Positions 28,438-38,102 of a stretch of 64,000 nucleotides of DNA are shown here, piece by piece. Source of the stretch: Mesorhizobium loti R88b (GTDB lineage: Bacteria; Pseudomonadota; Alphaproteobacteria; Rhizobiales; Rhizobiaceae). Position numbers and translations under genes: made by a program. The stretch covers positions 620,001 through 684,000 of the forward strand of contig NZ_CP033367.1 in assembly GCF_013170845.1 (NCBI RefSeq), read 5' to 3'. Each line of letters begins with the position of its first letter. The stretch's first letter is position 1. The notes beneath the pieces were generated by a model that did no database searches, was not told where the DNA came from, and saw nothing but the letters and a program-made list of their open reading frames with translations.

Positions 28438-29442
28438 ATGGGAAACATCACGCTCAAGAACGTCTCCAAGTCCTTCGGATCGACGTCCATCATCCCCGGC
28501 CTCGATCTGGTGATCGAGAATGGCGAGTTCGTCGTCTTCGTCGGCCCGTCGGGTTGCGGCAAGTCCACGCTGCTGCGGCTGATCGCCGGGCTGGAGGACA
28601 CCAGCGGCGGCACCATCAACATCGACGGGCGTGACGTCACCGGCGAAGCACCGGCCAAGCGCAAGCTCGCCATGGTGTTCCAGTCCTATGCGCTCTATCC
28701 GCACATGACGGTGGCCAAGAACATCGGCTTCCCGCTGAAGATGGCCGGCGAAGACAAGGCGACCATCGACAAGAAAGTGGGAGACGCGGCACGCGTGCTC
28801 AACCTCACCAATTATCTCGAACGCCGGCCCGGCCAGCTTTCCGGCGGCCAGCGCCAGCGCGTCGCCATCGGCCGCGCCATCGTGCGCCAGCCGACCGCCT
28901 TCCTGTTCGACGAACCGCTGTCCAACCTCGACGCCGCACTGCGCGGCACCATGCGGCTGGAAATCAGCGAGCTGCACCACCAGCTCAAGACGACCATGAT
29001 CTACGTCACCCACGACCAGGTCGAAGCCATGACCATGGCCGACAAGATCGTCGTGCTCAATGCCGGCAACATCGAGCAGGTCGGCTCGCCGATGGAACTC
29101 TACAAGACGCCGAAGAACCTATTCGTCGCCGGCTTCATCGGCTCGCCGAAAATGAACCTCATCGAAGGCGCCCCCGCCGCCAAATACAATGCCAAAACCA
29201 TCGGCATTCGTCCCGAGCATATGGAAATCTCGACCACGGCAGGCGAATGGAAAGCCATCGTCGGCGTTGCCGAACATCTTGGCTCCGACACCTTCTTGCA
29301 CGTTCAAGCTGATGGCGTCGGTCCGCTGACGGTGCGCGCCGACGGCGAACTCGCAGTTCACCACGGCGACACCATTTATCTGACGCCCGACAAGGCCAAA
29401 ATGCACCGCTTCGGACCTGACGGAAAGGCGCTGGCATCGTGA
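28438..29442 (+). CDS. smoK: Polyol ABC transporter ATP-binding protein SmoK
   Basis: A 334-residue ATPase of the MalK/UgpC group. Walker A is GPSGCGKS (36-43), the signature LSGGQ (134-138) and Walker B FLFDEP (155-160). After about residue 235 comes the OB-fold regulatory domain ([10 protein letters not shown]). It drives import through SmoF and SmoG. Its stop overlaps the GTG start of the next gene. Confidence 0.93.
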   Translation: MGNITLKNVSKSFGSTSIIPGLDLVIENGEFVVFVGPSGCGKSTLLRLIAGLEDTSGGTINIDGRDVTGEAPAKRKLAMVFQSYALYPHMTVAKNIGFPLKMAGEDKATIDKKVGDAARVLNLTNYLERRPGQLSGGQRQRVAIGRAIVRQPTAFLFDEPLSNLDAALRGTMRLEISELHHQLKTTMIYVTHDQVEAMTMADKIVVLNAGNIEQVGSPMELYKTPKNLFVAGFIGSPKMNLIEGAPAAKYNAKTIGIRPEHMEISTTAGEWKAIVGVAEHLGSDTFLHVQADGVGPLTVRADGELAVHHGDTIYLTPDKAKMHRFGPDGKALAS

Positions 29443-30209
29443 GACTGGCCGGCAAATCGGCGTTGATCACGGGCTCCGCCCGTGGCATCGGCCGGGCCTT
29501 CGCCGAAGCCTATGTCGGCGAAGGCGCTAAGGTGGCGATTGCCGACATCAACCTCGAGGCCGCGCAAAAGACGGCTGGAGAGATCGGCGGCAACGCCTAT
29601 GCCGTCAAACTCGATGTCACGGACCAAGCATCCATCGACACGGCGGTAAAGTCGGTGGAAGCCAAGACTGGCGGCCTCGACATATTGATCAACAACGCGG
29701 CTTTGTTCGACCTAGCGCCGATCGTCGAGATCTCTCGGGCGAGCTACGAAAAACTGTTCTCCGTCAATGTCGCCGGCACGCTGTTCATGCTGCAGGCGGC
29801 CGCCCGCTCGATGATCGCGCGGGGCAAGGGCGGCAGGATCATCAACGTAGCAAGCCAGGCCGGACGGCGTGGTGAGCCGCTGGTGGCTGTGTACTGCGCC
29901 ACAAAGGCCGCGGTAATTTCGCTGACCCAGTCGGCGGGGCTCGACCTGATCAAGCACCGCATCAACGTCAACGGTATCGCACCCGGTGTCGTCGACAGCG
30001 ATATGTGGGACGAGGTCGATTCGCTGTTCGCCAAGTACGAGAACCGGCCAAAGGGCGAGAAGAAGAGACTCGTTGGCGAGGGCGTGCCTTACGGCCGAAT
30101 GGGCAAACCGGAGGACCTCGCCGGCATGGCTGTCTTCCTGGCCAGCGCTGACGCCGAATACATCGTCGCCCAGACCTACAATGTCGATGGCGGCCAGTGG
30201 ATGAGTTGA
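29439..30209 (+). CDS. smoS: Sorbitol dehydrogenase, short-chain dehydrogenase family
   Basis: A 256-residue SDR starting at GTG 29439 inside the smoK stop. The NAD-binding motif is TGSARGIG (11-18), the structural motif NNAA (86-89), and the catalytic residues are Ser in NVASQAG (about 139), Tyr and Lys in YCATK (about 152-156). Its length, and its place after smoK, match SmoS of Rhodobacter, which oxidises D-sorbitol (D-glucitol) to D-fructose and galactitol to tagatose. It would convert the imported polyol to a ketose. Confidence 0.88.
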   Translation: MRLAGKSALITGSARGIGRAFAEAYVGEGAKVAIADINLEAAQKTAGEIGGNAYAVKLDVTDQASIDTAVKSVEAKTGGLDILINNAALFDLAPIVEISRASYEKLFSVNVAGTLFMLQAAARSMIARGKGGRIINVASQAGRRGEPLVAVYCATKAAVISLTQSAGLDLIKHRINVNGIAPGVVDSDMWDEVDSLFAKYENRPKGEKKRLVGEGVPYGRMGKPEDLAGMAVFLASADAEYIVAQTYNVDGGQWMS

Positions 30210-30373
30210 GGGGGGACGGCCTCTGTTCCTCGTTCCTCCGCGAGGCGCAGAGGCCGACACATCAAAGTGAAAGGCCGCATCGACCCCGGTCGGCGTGGCA
30301 TCCCTGACCTTCTTCCCGTGAACCCGGGAGAAGGGAGTAACGCAGGCCGAAATCAGGCCAAAGGGTAAAACAG

Positions 30374-31852
30374 ATGACCGTGAAACTCTCGTCTTCCAAT
30401 CTCTCGAAGCTGCCCGCCAATGTCGCCGGTCCAAAATACGACCGCTCGAAGCTCAAGGCCGGCATCGTGCATTTCGGTGTCGGCAATTTCCATCGCTCGC
30501 ATCAGGCCGTCTATCTCGACGATCTGTTCAATTCGGGTGTCGGCCATGACTGGGCACTGGTCGGTGCCGGCGTCTTCGAAGGCGAGAAAATCGGCCGCGG
30601 CAAGCTCGAAGAGCAGGACTGGCTGACCACGGTCGTCGAGCAGGATGACGGCCATATGAGCGCCCGCGTCACCGGCGCGATGATCGACTTCCTGATGCCG
30701 GGCGATGCGGCTGGTATCATCGAGCGGCTGGCCGATCCGGCGATCAGGATCGTGTCGCTGACCATCACCGAAGGGGGTTATTTCATCGATCCGGCCTCTG
30801 GCGTGTTCAACCCGACCCATCCCGATATCGTCGCCGACGCACGACCGGGCGCCACGCCGAAGACGGTGTTCGGCATCATCCTGGCCGGGCTGGTGCGCCG
30901 GCGCGACGAGGGCACCGTGCCGTTCACCGTCATGTCCTGCGACAACATCCCCCACAATGGCCATGTCACGTCGGACGGGGTCATCGGGCTGGCCCGCCTG
31001 ATCGACGAGGATCTGGCCAACTGGGTCAGCGACAATGTCGCCTTTCCCAACGGCATGGTCGATCGAATCACGCCGGCCACCACCGACCGCGAACGTGGCA
31101 TCCTGGCCAAGGATTTTGGTGTCGAGGACGCCTGGCCGGTGTTCTGCGAGCCGTTCCGGCAATGGGTGCTGGAAGACCGTTTCACCGACGGTCGCCCGCC
31201 GCTGGAAAAGGTCGGCGTCCAGTTCGTCAAGGACGTCGCGCCCTACGAGTTGATGAAGATCCGCATCCTCAATGGCGGCCACGCCACCATCGCCTATCCG
31301 GCCGGGCTGATGGACATCCATTTCGTCCATGAGGCGATGCAGGAGCCGCTGGTGCGCGGCTTTCTCGACAAGCTCGAGCACGACGAGATCATTCCGACCG
31401 TGCCGCCGGTGCCGGACACGGTGCTGGAGGATTATTACCAGCTCATCGAGAAGCGCTTCTCCAATCCCAAGATCGGCGACACTATCCGCCGGCTCTGTCT
31501 CGACGGCTCCAACCGCCAGCCGAAATTCATCATCCCGACCATCGCCGACCGTCTGAAGGCGGGAAAAGGCGTCGCCGGGCTGGCGCTGGAATCCGCGCTC
31601 TGGTGCCGCTACTGCTTCGGCACATCAGACAGCGGCGCCGTCATCGAACCCAACGACCCGAGCTGGGACCGGCTGCAGGCCACTGCAAAGGCGGCAAAGG
31701 ACACGCCCGCCGCCTGGCTGGCGATGGAAGACATCTATGGCGATGTCGGCCGCGCCACGGCCTTCGTCGAGGCCTTCGGCCATGCGCTCAACGTGCTGTG
31801 GGCCAATGGCGCCCGCGCCACGCTGACGCGCTACATCGCCGGCAAGCTCTGA
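30374..31852 (+). CDS. mtlK: Mannitol 2-dehydrogenase
   Basis: A 492-residue long-chain polyol dehydrogenase. The N-terminal Rossmann part has HFGVGNFHRSHQAVYLDDL, and the catalytic segment KIRILNGGHATIAYPAG near residue 295 contains the Lys, Asn and His used by this metal-independent family. It oxidises D-mannitol to D-fructose with NAD. The 164-bp gap before it contains imperfect hairpins (about 30308-30335) but the direction and content make it part of the polyol operon. Confidence 0.92.
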   Translation: MTVKLSSSNLSKLPANVAGPKYDRSKLKAGIVHFGVGNFHRSHQAVYLDDLFNSGVGHDWALVGAGVFEGEKIGRGKLEEQDWLTTVVEQDDGHMSARVTGAMIDFLMPGDAAGIIERLADPAIRIVSLTITEGGYFIDPASGVFNPTHPDIVADARPGATPKTVFGIILAGLVRRRDEGTVPFTVMSCDNIPHNGHVTSDGVIGLARLIDEDLANWVSDNVAFPNGMVDRITPATTDRERGILAKDFGVEDAWPVFCEPFRQWVLEDRFTDGRPPLEKVGVQFVKDVAPYELMKIRILNGGHATIAYPAGLMDIHFVHEAMQEPLVRGFLDKLEHDEIIPTVPPVPDTVLEDYYQLIEKRFSNPKIGDTIRRLCLDGSNRQPKFIIPTIADRLKAGKGVAGLALESALWCRYCFGTSDSGAVIEPNDPSWDRLQATAKAAKDTPAAWLAMEDIYGDVGRATAFVEAFGHALNVLWANGARATLTRYIAGKL

Positions 31853-31867
31853 GAGCCATCCGACGCC

Positions 31868-32551
31868 ATGACGCCTGAACTGGTCATCTTCGACTGCGAT
31901 GGCGTGCTGGTCGACAGCGAGGCGCTCTCCGTCTCGGCGCTGCTCGGCATGATCGAGCTTGCCGGCGGCAGCGTCAGCGAGGACGCCGCCTACGAGCATT
32001 TCCTCGGCAAGAGCATGAAGAGCGTGCGCGAGATCCTCGGCCGCGATTTCGGCCTGGAGATCACCGATCAGCACCTGACCGCGATGCGCGTCGACCTCAT
32101 GCGAAAGTTCCGTGAGGAGCTGAAGCCGATCCCCGGCGTCAAGGAGATGTTGCCTGGGCTTGGCCTGCCGTTCTGCGTCGCCTCCTCCGGCACGCTGGAA
32201 CGCATCCGTTATGCGCTCGACGTCACCGGCCTGCTCCGGCTGATGGAGCCGCATCTGTTCAGCGCCGCCATGGTCGCCAAGGGAAAGCCGGCGCCCGACC
32301 TCTTCCTGCATGCCGCCGCCAGCATGCGGGTCCATCCCAGCAAATGCCTCGTCATCGAGGACAGTCCGGCCGGCGTCGCGGCCGCGCGCGCGGCCGGTAT
32401 GCGCGTCTTTGCCTTCACCGGCGGCGCACATGCCGGCAACCCCGCCTTGAAAGCGCGGCTTGCGTCGAACGAACCTGACTTTATATTCGCTGACATGCTG
32501 CAATTGCCCGATCTGATTGCAGGCCTGGGAGCGAGAGTTAGAGCATCTTGA
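31868..32551 (+). CDS. HAD superfamily phosphatase/phosphomutase-like protein
   Basis: A 227-residue HAD-IA protein: nucleophile FDCDGVLVDSE (Asp9, Asp11), ASSGT (about 98-102), KGKPAPDLF (about 138-146) and IEDSPAGVAAARAAGM (about 162-177). The wording is like beta-phosphoglucomutase and GPH-type phosphatases. It lies 15 bp after mtlK and its stop overlaps the kinase start, so it may recycle a dead-end phosphorylated sugar alcohol formed in the pathway. Confidence 0.83.
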   Translation: MTPELVIFDCDGVLVDSEALSVSALLGMIELAGGSVSEDAAYEHFLGKSMKSVREILGRDFGLEITDQHLTAMRVDLMRKFREELKPIPGVKEMLPGLGLPFCVASSGTLERIRYALDVTGLLRLMEPHLFSAAMVAKGKPAPDLFLHAAASMRVHPSKCLVIEDSPAGVAAARAAGMRVFAFTGGAHAGNPALKARLASNEPDFIFADMLQLPDLIAGLGARVRAS

Positions 32552-34134
32552 CGAAACAGTTTGTTTGCGCGGTCGATGTCGGCACCGGGAGCGCTCGCGC
32601 GGGCATTCTCGACACAAGTGGCACGTTGCTTGGCCGCGCCGAACGGCCGATCGCCATGAACCAGCCGAAGCCGGACCACGCCGAGCATGATTCGCGCGAT
32701 ATCTGGTCGGCGGTCTGCATCGCAGTACGTGCCGCCCGCGAAAAAGCCGGCGTTGCGGCCCAAGATATTGTCGGCATCTCGTTTGATGCCACCTGTTCGC
32801 TGGTGGTGCGCAACCGGCGAGGCGAACAACTCAGCGTTTCGACCACTGGCGACAAGCGCTGGGACACCATCGTCTGGCTCGACCACCGCGCCATTGCAGA
32901 GGCCGACGAATGCACGGCGAGCAGCCACGAGGTGCTCAATTATATCGGCGGCGTCATGTCACCGGAAATGGCGACGCCGAAGCTGATGTGGCTCAAGCGC
33001 AATCTGCGCAAGACGTGGAATGAAGCCGGCTACCTATTCGACCTGACTGACTTCCTGACCTGGCAGGCGACGGGCTCGCTGGCCCGTTCACAATGCACGC
33101 TAACCGCCAAATGGACCTATCTGGCGCATGAGGAAAGCGCCTGGCAGCGCGATTTCTTCGAAATGGTCGGCCTCGACGATCTCTTTGAGCACGGCAACCT
33201 GCCTGAAAGGGCAAGCCCGGTTGGCGCCGATATCGGCCAGTTGACACCGCTGGCGGCGGCGGAGCTTGGCCTGAGCGAAAAATGCCGGGTCGGCGCAGGC
33301 GTCATCGATGCCTATGCCGGCGCACTTGGCGTGCTTGGCGGCTTTGCAGGCGACGAACAGGATATCGGCCGGCACCTGGCGCTGATCGCCGGCACGTCGA
33401 GCTGTGTCATGGCGATGTCGCCCGACCCGCAGCCTTTCGCCGGCGTCTGGGGACCCTACTACGGCGCGGCGCTGCCGAAGCTGTGGCTGTCGGAAGGCGG
33501 CCAGTCGGCCACCGGGGCGCTTCTCGACCACATCATCCGCTGGCACGGTGCCGGCGGCGAGCCGGATGCGGCCATGCATGCCAAGATCGCCGGGCGTGTC
33601 GCCGAACTGCGCGCCATCGAGGGCGAGAGCCTCGCCGCACGCTTGCATGTGCTGCCGGATTTCCACGGCAACCGGTCGCCGCTCGCCGATCCGCATGCCG
33701 TCGGCGTGGTCAGCGGGCTGACGCTGGATTCCTCCTTCGACAGCCTGTGCAAGCTCTATTGGCGCACAGCCGTCGGCATCGCGCTCGGTGTGCGTCATGT
33801 GCTGGAGGCGCTGAACGAGAATGGTTACCTGATCGACACGCTGCACGTCACCGGCGGCCACACCAAGAACCCGCTGCTGATGGAGCTCTATGCCGACGCC
33901 ACCGGCTGCACGGTGGTCGAGCCCTTGGCCGACGAAGCGGTGCTGCTCGGCACCGGCATGGTGGCCGCTACCGCCGCAGGGCTCTTCCCCGACCTCAACG
34001 CCGCCTGCCTTGCCATGCAGCAAGGCGGCAAGACGCGCGCCGCCAATCCGGCCGCCGGCTCCCGCTTTGACCGCGATTACCGGATTTTCCTGGAGATGCA
34101 CCGGCAACGGCAAGCGCTTGACGCGATCCGGTAG
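32548..34134 (+). CDS. FGGY-family carbohydrate kinase (ribulokinase-like)
   Basis: The start is TTG 32548, overlapping the preceding stop as TTGA; no later ATG keeps the N-terminal ATP domain. The 528-residue protein has the family start AVDVGTGSARAGI (8-20), the WLDHRA substrate segment (about 111-116) and the late ATP-binding motif LHVTGGHTKNPLL. The long length and these motifs suit D-ribulose or L-ribulose kinases (RbtK/AraB side of the family). It would phosphorylate the ketose released from a pentitol. The gene ends 14 bp from the convergent ABC operon. Confidence 0.85.
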   Translation: MTKQFVCAVDVGTGSARAGILDTSGTLLGRAERPIAMNQPKPDHAEHDSRDIWSAVCIAVRAAREKAGVAAQDIVGISFDATCSLVVRNRRGEQLSVSTTGDKRWDTIVWLDHRAIAEADECTASSHEVLNYIGGVMSPEMATPKLMWLKRNLRKTWNEAGYLFDLTDFLTWQATGSLARSQCTLTAKWTYLAHEESAWQRDFFEMVGLDDLFEHGNLPERASPVGADIGQLTPLAAAELGLSEKCRVGAGVIDAYAGALGVLGGFAGDEQDIGRHLALIAGTSSCVMAMSPDPQPFAGVWGPYYGAALPKLWLSEGGQSATGALLDHIIRWHGAGGEPDAAMHAKIAGRVAELRAIEGESLAARLHVLPDFHGNRSPLADPHAVGVVSGLTLDSSFDSLCKLYWRTAVGIALGVRHVLEALNENGYLIDTLHVTGGHTKNPLLMELYADATGCTVVEPLADEAVLLGTGMVAATAAGLFPDLNAACLAMQQGGKTRAANPAAGSRFDRDYRIFLEMHRQRQALDAIR

Positions 34135-34148
34135 AGCGAGAACGCGCC

Positions 34149-35237
34149 TTACCTTGTCAACAAGGACAGGCCGGACTTGGCATCGAACAGATGCATGTTC
34201 GATTCGTCAAAGGTGTAGCGGACATCGCTGCGGATGACGGGGCAGGCTCGGCTGGGAACGAGCGCGCTGATCTCCTTGCCGCCAAGAGCGAACGTCACCA
34301 GCGCATAGTTACCGTGGAATTCGATGAGATCGGCCGTGCCTGCCAGCAGATTTTCGGAGCCGCCAGGGGTCGCTGTCCTGAGGTCCGGAGGCCTGATCCC
34401 AAGCACCGCGCGTTCACCGTCTTGAAGCTTGAAGCGCGAACCATCGATGGTAAAGGCGGTTCCGGGATTGGTCAGCGTCCAGCCATTCGCGACTCGGCTG
34501 ACCGTGACATCGATGAAGTTCATGTTCGGGGTTCCAATGAACCCGGCGACGAACAGATTGGCCGGCCGCTCGTAGATTTCGGCCGGCGAGCCGATCTGCT
34601 CGATCCTGCCGTCGCGCAGCAGGACGATGCGGTCAGCGAGCGTCATCGCCTCGAGCTGGTCATGGGTGACATAGACGGTGGTGGTGTTCAGCGACTGGTG
34701 CAGCCGGGCGATCTCGATGCGCATGTGGTTGCGCAGCTTGGCATCGAGATTGGACAGCGGCTCGTCGAACAGGAAGACTTTCGGTGTCTTGATCATGGCC
34801 CGCGCGATTGCGACGCGCTGCTGCTGGCCGCCGGACAGCTCAGTGGGCTTGCGGCCGAGATAGGGATCGAGACCCAGCGTCTTCGAGACCGCCTCGACAC
34901 GCTGCTGGATCTCGGCCTTCGGCACCTTCTGCCGCTTCAGCCCAAAGGCGATGTTGTCGAAGATCGTCATGTGCGGATAGAGCGCGTAGTTCTGGAACAC
35001 CATGGCGATGCCGCGGTCGCCCGGGTCGAGATCATTGACCACCTTGCCGCCGATCGAGACCTCGCCGCCGCTGATGTCCTCCAGCCCCGCCAGCATGCGC
35101 AGCAAGGTCGACTTGCCGCAGCCGGAGGGTCCGAGGAAGACGACGAATTCGTGCTCTTCTATGGAGAGGTTGAGGTCGCGGATTACCGTGGTGGCGCCAT
35201 AGGCCTTATCGACATGGGAGCAAATGATCGCGGACAT
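34149..35237 (-). CDS. Sugar/polyol ABC transporter ATP-binding protein (UgpC-type)
   Basis: A 362-residue MalK-like ATPase with Walker A GPSGCGKS (36-43), LSGGQ (134-138), Walker B FLFDEP (155-160) and a C-terminal regulatory domain ([10 protein letters not shown]). It is the last gene of the second polyol-type ABC operon, starting 2 bp after the dehydrogenase. It is clearly distinct from smoK though of the same type; each operon has its own ATPase. Confidence 0.92.
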   Translation of the reverse strand: MSAIICSHVDKAYGATTVIRDLNLSIEEHEFVVFLGPSGCGKSTLLRMLAGLEDISGGEVSIGGKVVNDLDPGDRGIAMVFQNYALYPHMTIFDNIAFGLKRQKVPKAEIQQRVEAVSKTLGLDPYLGRKPTELSGGQQQRVAIARAMIKTPKVFLFDEPLSNLDAKLRNHMRIEIARLHQSLNTTTVYVTHDQLEAMTLADRIVLLRDGRIEQIGSPAEIYERPANLFVAGFIGTPNMNFIDVTVSRVANGWTLTNPGTAFTIDGSRFKLQDGERAVLGIRPPDLRTATPGGSENLLAGTADLIEFHGNYALVTFALGGKEISALVPSRACPVIRSDVRYTFDESNMHLFDAKSGLSLLTR

Positions 35238-35239
35238 GC

Positions 35240-36286
35240 TCAGCCCTTCTCGCCGGTCAGCAGGATCTGCAGCTTGACGTCCTCCGGCTTGCCTTCGGCG
35301 GCCCGTTCGAATGCCTTGATGCTGTCGGAGAAATCATAGGTGCCGGTGATCAGCGGCTTGAGGTCGACCTTGCCGGAAGCGATCAGCTGCAAGGCGCGGT
35401 CGAAAATGTTGGCGTAGCGGAACACCGTCTCGATGCGCACTTCCTTCGAGATTGCCGCCGGCACGTTGAGGACCACCGGCTCGACCGGCAAACCGACCAG
35501 CACCACCGCGCCGCCCGGCCGCACGACATCGAACAGGTTGGCGAAGGCCTTCGGGCTGCCGCTGGCCTCGAAGACGATGTCGGCCCCCCAATTGTCGGTC
35601 GCGGCGGCTACGGCATCGACCAGCGATTGCTCGCCGATATTGACCGGAACGATACCGGCATACTGCGCGGCGATCTTCAGCTTGGGCGCGGAGAAATCGG
35701 AGATCAGCACTTTCGAGCAGCCGCCGGCAAGTGCGGCAAGCGCGATCATGATGCCGATCGGACCGCAGCCGACGACGACGGCGACATCGCCCGGAACGAT
35801 CCGGGCACGGCTTGCGGCCTGCATGCCGATGGCAAAGGGCTCGACCATCGCGCCTTCGGCAAAGGAGACATTGTGCGGCAATTTGTAGGTGAAGGCAGCC
35901 GGGTGCACGGCGTAGGGCGCGAGCACGCCATGCACCGGCGGCGTTGCCCAGAAGGTAACGTCAGGGTCGACATTGTAGATGCCGAGCTTGGTCGCGCGCG
36001 ACGACAGGTTCGGCACGCCCGGCTCCATGCAGACGCGGTCGCCGACCTTGAACGTCTCGACATTGGCGCCGATCTCGACCACCGTTCCAGCGGCTTCATG
36101 GCCGAGCACCATCGGCGCGCGCACGACATAGCTGCCGATGGCGCCATGGGTGTAATAGTGCACGTCGCTGCCGCAGACGCCGACCGTGTGGATGGCGATC
36201 TTGACGTCGTCTGGCCCGACATCGAGCGGCAACGCGATCTCGCGCAGCGACAGTTCGCCTTTTTTCTCAAGCACCAAAGCCCGCAT
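35240..36286 (-). CDS. Zinc-dependent polyol dehydrogenase (xylitol/L-iditol type)
   Basis: A 348-residue MDR-family dehydrogenase. The catalytic zinc site is [13 protein letters not shown] (about 36-48) with Cys38 and GHEAAG (about 63-68). The structural zinc loop is degenerate: the stretch after [17 protein letters not shown] lacks the four cysteines, as in sorbitol dehydrogenases. The NAD site is [12 protein letters not shown] (about 171-182). It oxidises a sugar alcohol such as xylitol or sorbitol to its ketose. It is embedded in the ABC operon, 15 bp after the permease gene. Confidence 0.88.
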   Translation of the reverse strand: MRALVLEKKGELSLREIALPLDVGPDDVKIAIHTVGVCGSDVHYYTHGAIGSYVVRAPMVLGHEAAGTVVEIGANVETFKVGDRVCMEPGVPNLSSRATKLGIYNVDPDVTFWATPPVHGVLAPYAVHPAAFTYKLPHNVSFAEGAMVEPFAIGMQAASRARIVPGDVAVVVGCGPIGIMIALAALAGGCSKVLISDFSAPKLKIAAQYAGIVPVNIGEQSLVDAVAAATDNWGADIVFEASGSPKAFANLFDVVRPGGAVVLVGLPVEPVVLNVPAAISKEVRIETVFRYANIFDRALQLIASGKVDLKPLITGTYDFSDSIKAFERAAEGKPEDVKLQILLTGEKG

Positions 36287-36301
36287 CGGGTCGTCCTCAC
36301 A

Positions 36302-37129
36302 TCAAGTCTTGTTTTGCCGGAAAACGGAATTCAGGAAGCCGCTGAGCACACTGAGGAAAAGCAGCGGCGGCAGCGACAGCAGCACGACCGAAGCATTCAG
36401 GATGCCCCACGGCACGTTCATGCCTTGCTGGGAGAGTTCCGAGGCGACGATCGGCAAGGTCTTGGCATTGGAACTGGACAGCATCAGCGCGATCAGGAAC
36501 TCGTTCCAGACCAGCACGAAGCTGAAGGCGACCGCCCCGATCAGCGAGCGTGCCGCCACCGGAAGCGCGATCCGCCAGAACACCGAATAGGCGCCGTAGC
36601 CATCCACGAAGGCAGCTTCCTCGACCTCCTTCGGCACGGCCTGGAAGGCGGGAATGGCCAGCCACATGATCACCGAGATGGTCAGCAGCGAATAGGTGAC
36701 GATCAACGCCGCCAGCGTGTCGTAGAGGCCAAGCTGCAGCCAGATCACCATCAGCGGAATGGCGACCGCCACCGGCGGCAGGAAGCGGAGCGACAGCACG
36801 AAGAACTGGATGTCGCCGGCCCAGCGGTTGGGATAGCGTGCCACCGAGTAGGCGGCAGGCAGGCCAAGCACGACGCCGATCAGCACAGCGACGCCGCAGG
36901 CGATGACCGAGTTGTAAAGGCCGGTCATGACGCTGTCGCGGCCGACGATATAGCTGATGTTGGCCAGTGTCGGCGTGAACACCAGGCGCGGCACGCGGGT
37001 GATGATGTCGACATTGTTCTTCAGCGAATTGAGCGCGGTCCAGGCGAGCGGAAACACGGCCATGAAGCCGGCAAATGCCAGGACGGTCTTGCCGATGAGG
37101 AGGCCCAGTCTCATGGGATACAGCCTCAT
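36302..37129 (-). CDS. Sugar/polyol ABC transporter permease (MalG-type)
   Basis: A 275-residue permease beginning at ATG 37129, which overlaps the stop of the previous permease (ATGA). Six membrane helices are predictable, with an N-terminal one at about 8-30. The EAA loop is EEAAFVDGYGAYSVFWRIAL (about 175-194). The frame is open far upstream but that part is a shadow of the other permease gene. Confidence 0.9.
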   Translation of the reverse strand: MRLYPMRLGLLIGKTVLAFAGFMAVFPLAWTALNSLKNNVDIITRVPRLVFTPTLANISYIVGRDSVMTGLYNSVIACGVAVLIGVVLGLPAAYSVARYPNRWAGDIQFFVLSLRFLPPVAVAIPLMVIWLQLGLYDTLAALIVTYSLLTISVIMWLAIPAFQAVPKEVEEAAFVDGYGAYSVFWRIALPVAARSLIGAVAFSFVLVWNEFLIALMLSSSNAKTLPIVASELSQQGMNVPWGILNASVVLLSLPPLLFLSVLSGFLNSVFRQNKT

Positions 37130-37992
37130 GCCTGCACCCGCTTCCACAGCATGGTGAAGGTGATGACGGTGGCGATCATCATCAGCACCGCCATGGCCGA
37201 GGCGTATGACACCTTGCCAGACTCGATAAAGCCTTGCGAAAAGGCGTACATGTCGAGCGTTTCGGTCGCCACGCCCGGTCCGCCGCGCGTCATCACATAG
37301 ATCAGGTCGAAGGAGCGCAGCGATTCGATCATCTTGACGAACATCAGGCTGACCACCGGCGCCTTCAGCATCGGCAAGGTCACATAGGCGTGGATCTGCC
37401 AGCGTTTGGCATGGTCGAGCCGCGCCGCCTCGATCGGCTGCGGTGGCAGTGTTTCCAAGAGCTTCAGCACGATGACGGCGAAGAACAGACCCCATTGCCA
37501 GACATCAACCGACGCAACGGCGAACAGCGCCGTCGACGGCTTGGACAGCGGGTCGAAGATCAGCCCACCGGTGATCAGCCTGTAGGGATAGGTGGCGATG
37601 CCGTACAGCGGATGATAGGCAAACTTCCAGACGAAGGCCGCCGAAACACGCGGCAGCAGAACCGGGATGATGAACAGCAAGCAGTAGACGTTTCGCATGC
37701 GCGGCGAGGCGACCTCGAACATCAGCACGCCAAGGCCAATGGCCACGACCATCGTGGCGATGACCGTGACGAACTCCCACTTCACCGACACCCAGACAGC
37801 GTTGAGGAAGCGGCGATCGAAGAACAGGTCATAGAAATTCGAGAACCAGACATAGGAGTAGGCTGTTGAACTCAGCTCGCGGTTCTGCAGGGCGATGATG
37901 ATCGCATACAGCGTCGGCACCATCGACAGCACCAGCAGGATGATGAGCGTCGGCACAATAAAGGTGACCGGCAAGGAAGAGCGTCGCGGCAT
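37126..37992 (-). CDS. Sugar/polyol ABC transporter permease (MalF-type)
   Basis: A 288-residue permease with six helices and an EAA loop IEAARLDHAKRWQIHAYVTL (about 189-208). It precedes the MalG-type permease by overlap and follows the binding-protein gene after a 110-bp gap that contains a long stem-loop. Confidence 0.9.
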   Translation of the reverse strand: MPRRSSLPVTFIVPTLIILLVLSMVPTLYAIIIALQNRELSSTAYSYVWFSNFYDLFFDRRFLNAVWVSVKWEFVTVIATMVVAIGLGVLMFEVASPRMRNVYCLLFIIPVLLPRVSAAFVWKFAYHPLYGIATYPYRLITGGLIFDPLSKPSTALFAVASVDVWQWGLFFAVIVLKLLETLPPQPIEAARLDHAKRWQIHAYVTLPMLKAPVVSLMFVKMIESLRSFDLIYVMTRGGPGVATETLDMYAFSQGFIESGKVSYASAMAVLMMIATVITFTMLWKRVQA

Positions 37993-38039
37993 CTGTCTGT
38001 CCCTGGCTGTGTCTCGGCAGCGGCGAAAAAGGGAGACCC

Positions 38040-38088
38040 GCGGCGCACAGGTCCCGGCATCAATCGAATGCCGTGGACCGCGCGCCGC
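38040..38088 (-). terminator. Long imperfect stem-loop after the binding-protein gene
   Basis: GCGGCGC (38040-38046) pairs with GCGCCGC (38082-38088), GGTCC (38050-38054) with GGACC (38075-38079), and GGCAT (38056-38060) with ATGCC (38068-38072), closing a 7-nt loop. It sits between the binding-protein and permease genes, as in the smo operon, and probably stabilises the upstream mRNA or limits read-through. Confidence 0.6.
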
Positions 38089-38102
38089 AGGGGGAGGATG
38101 GC

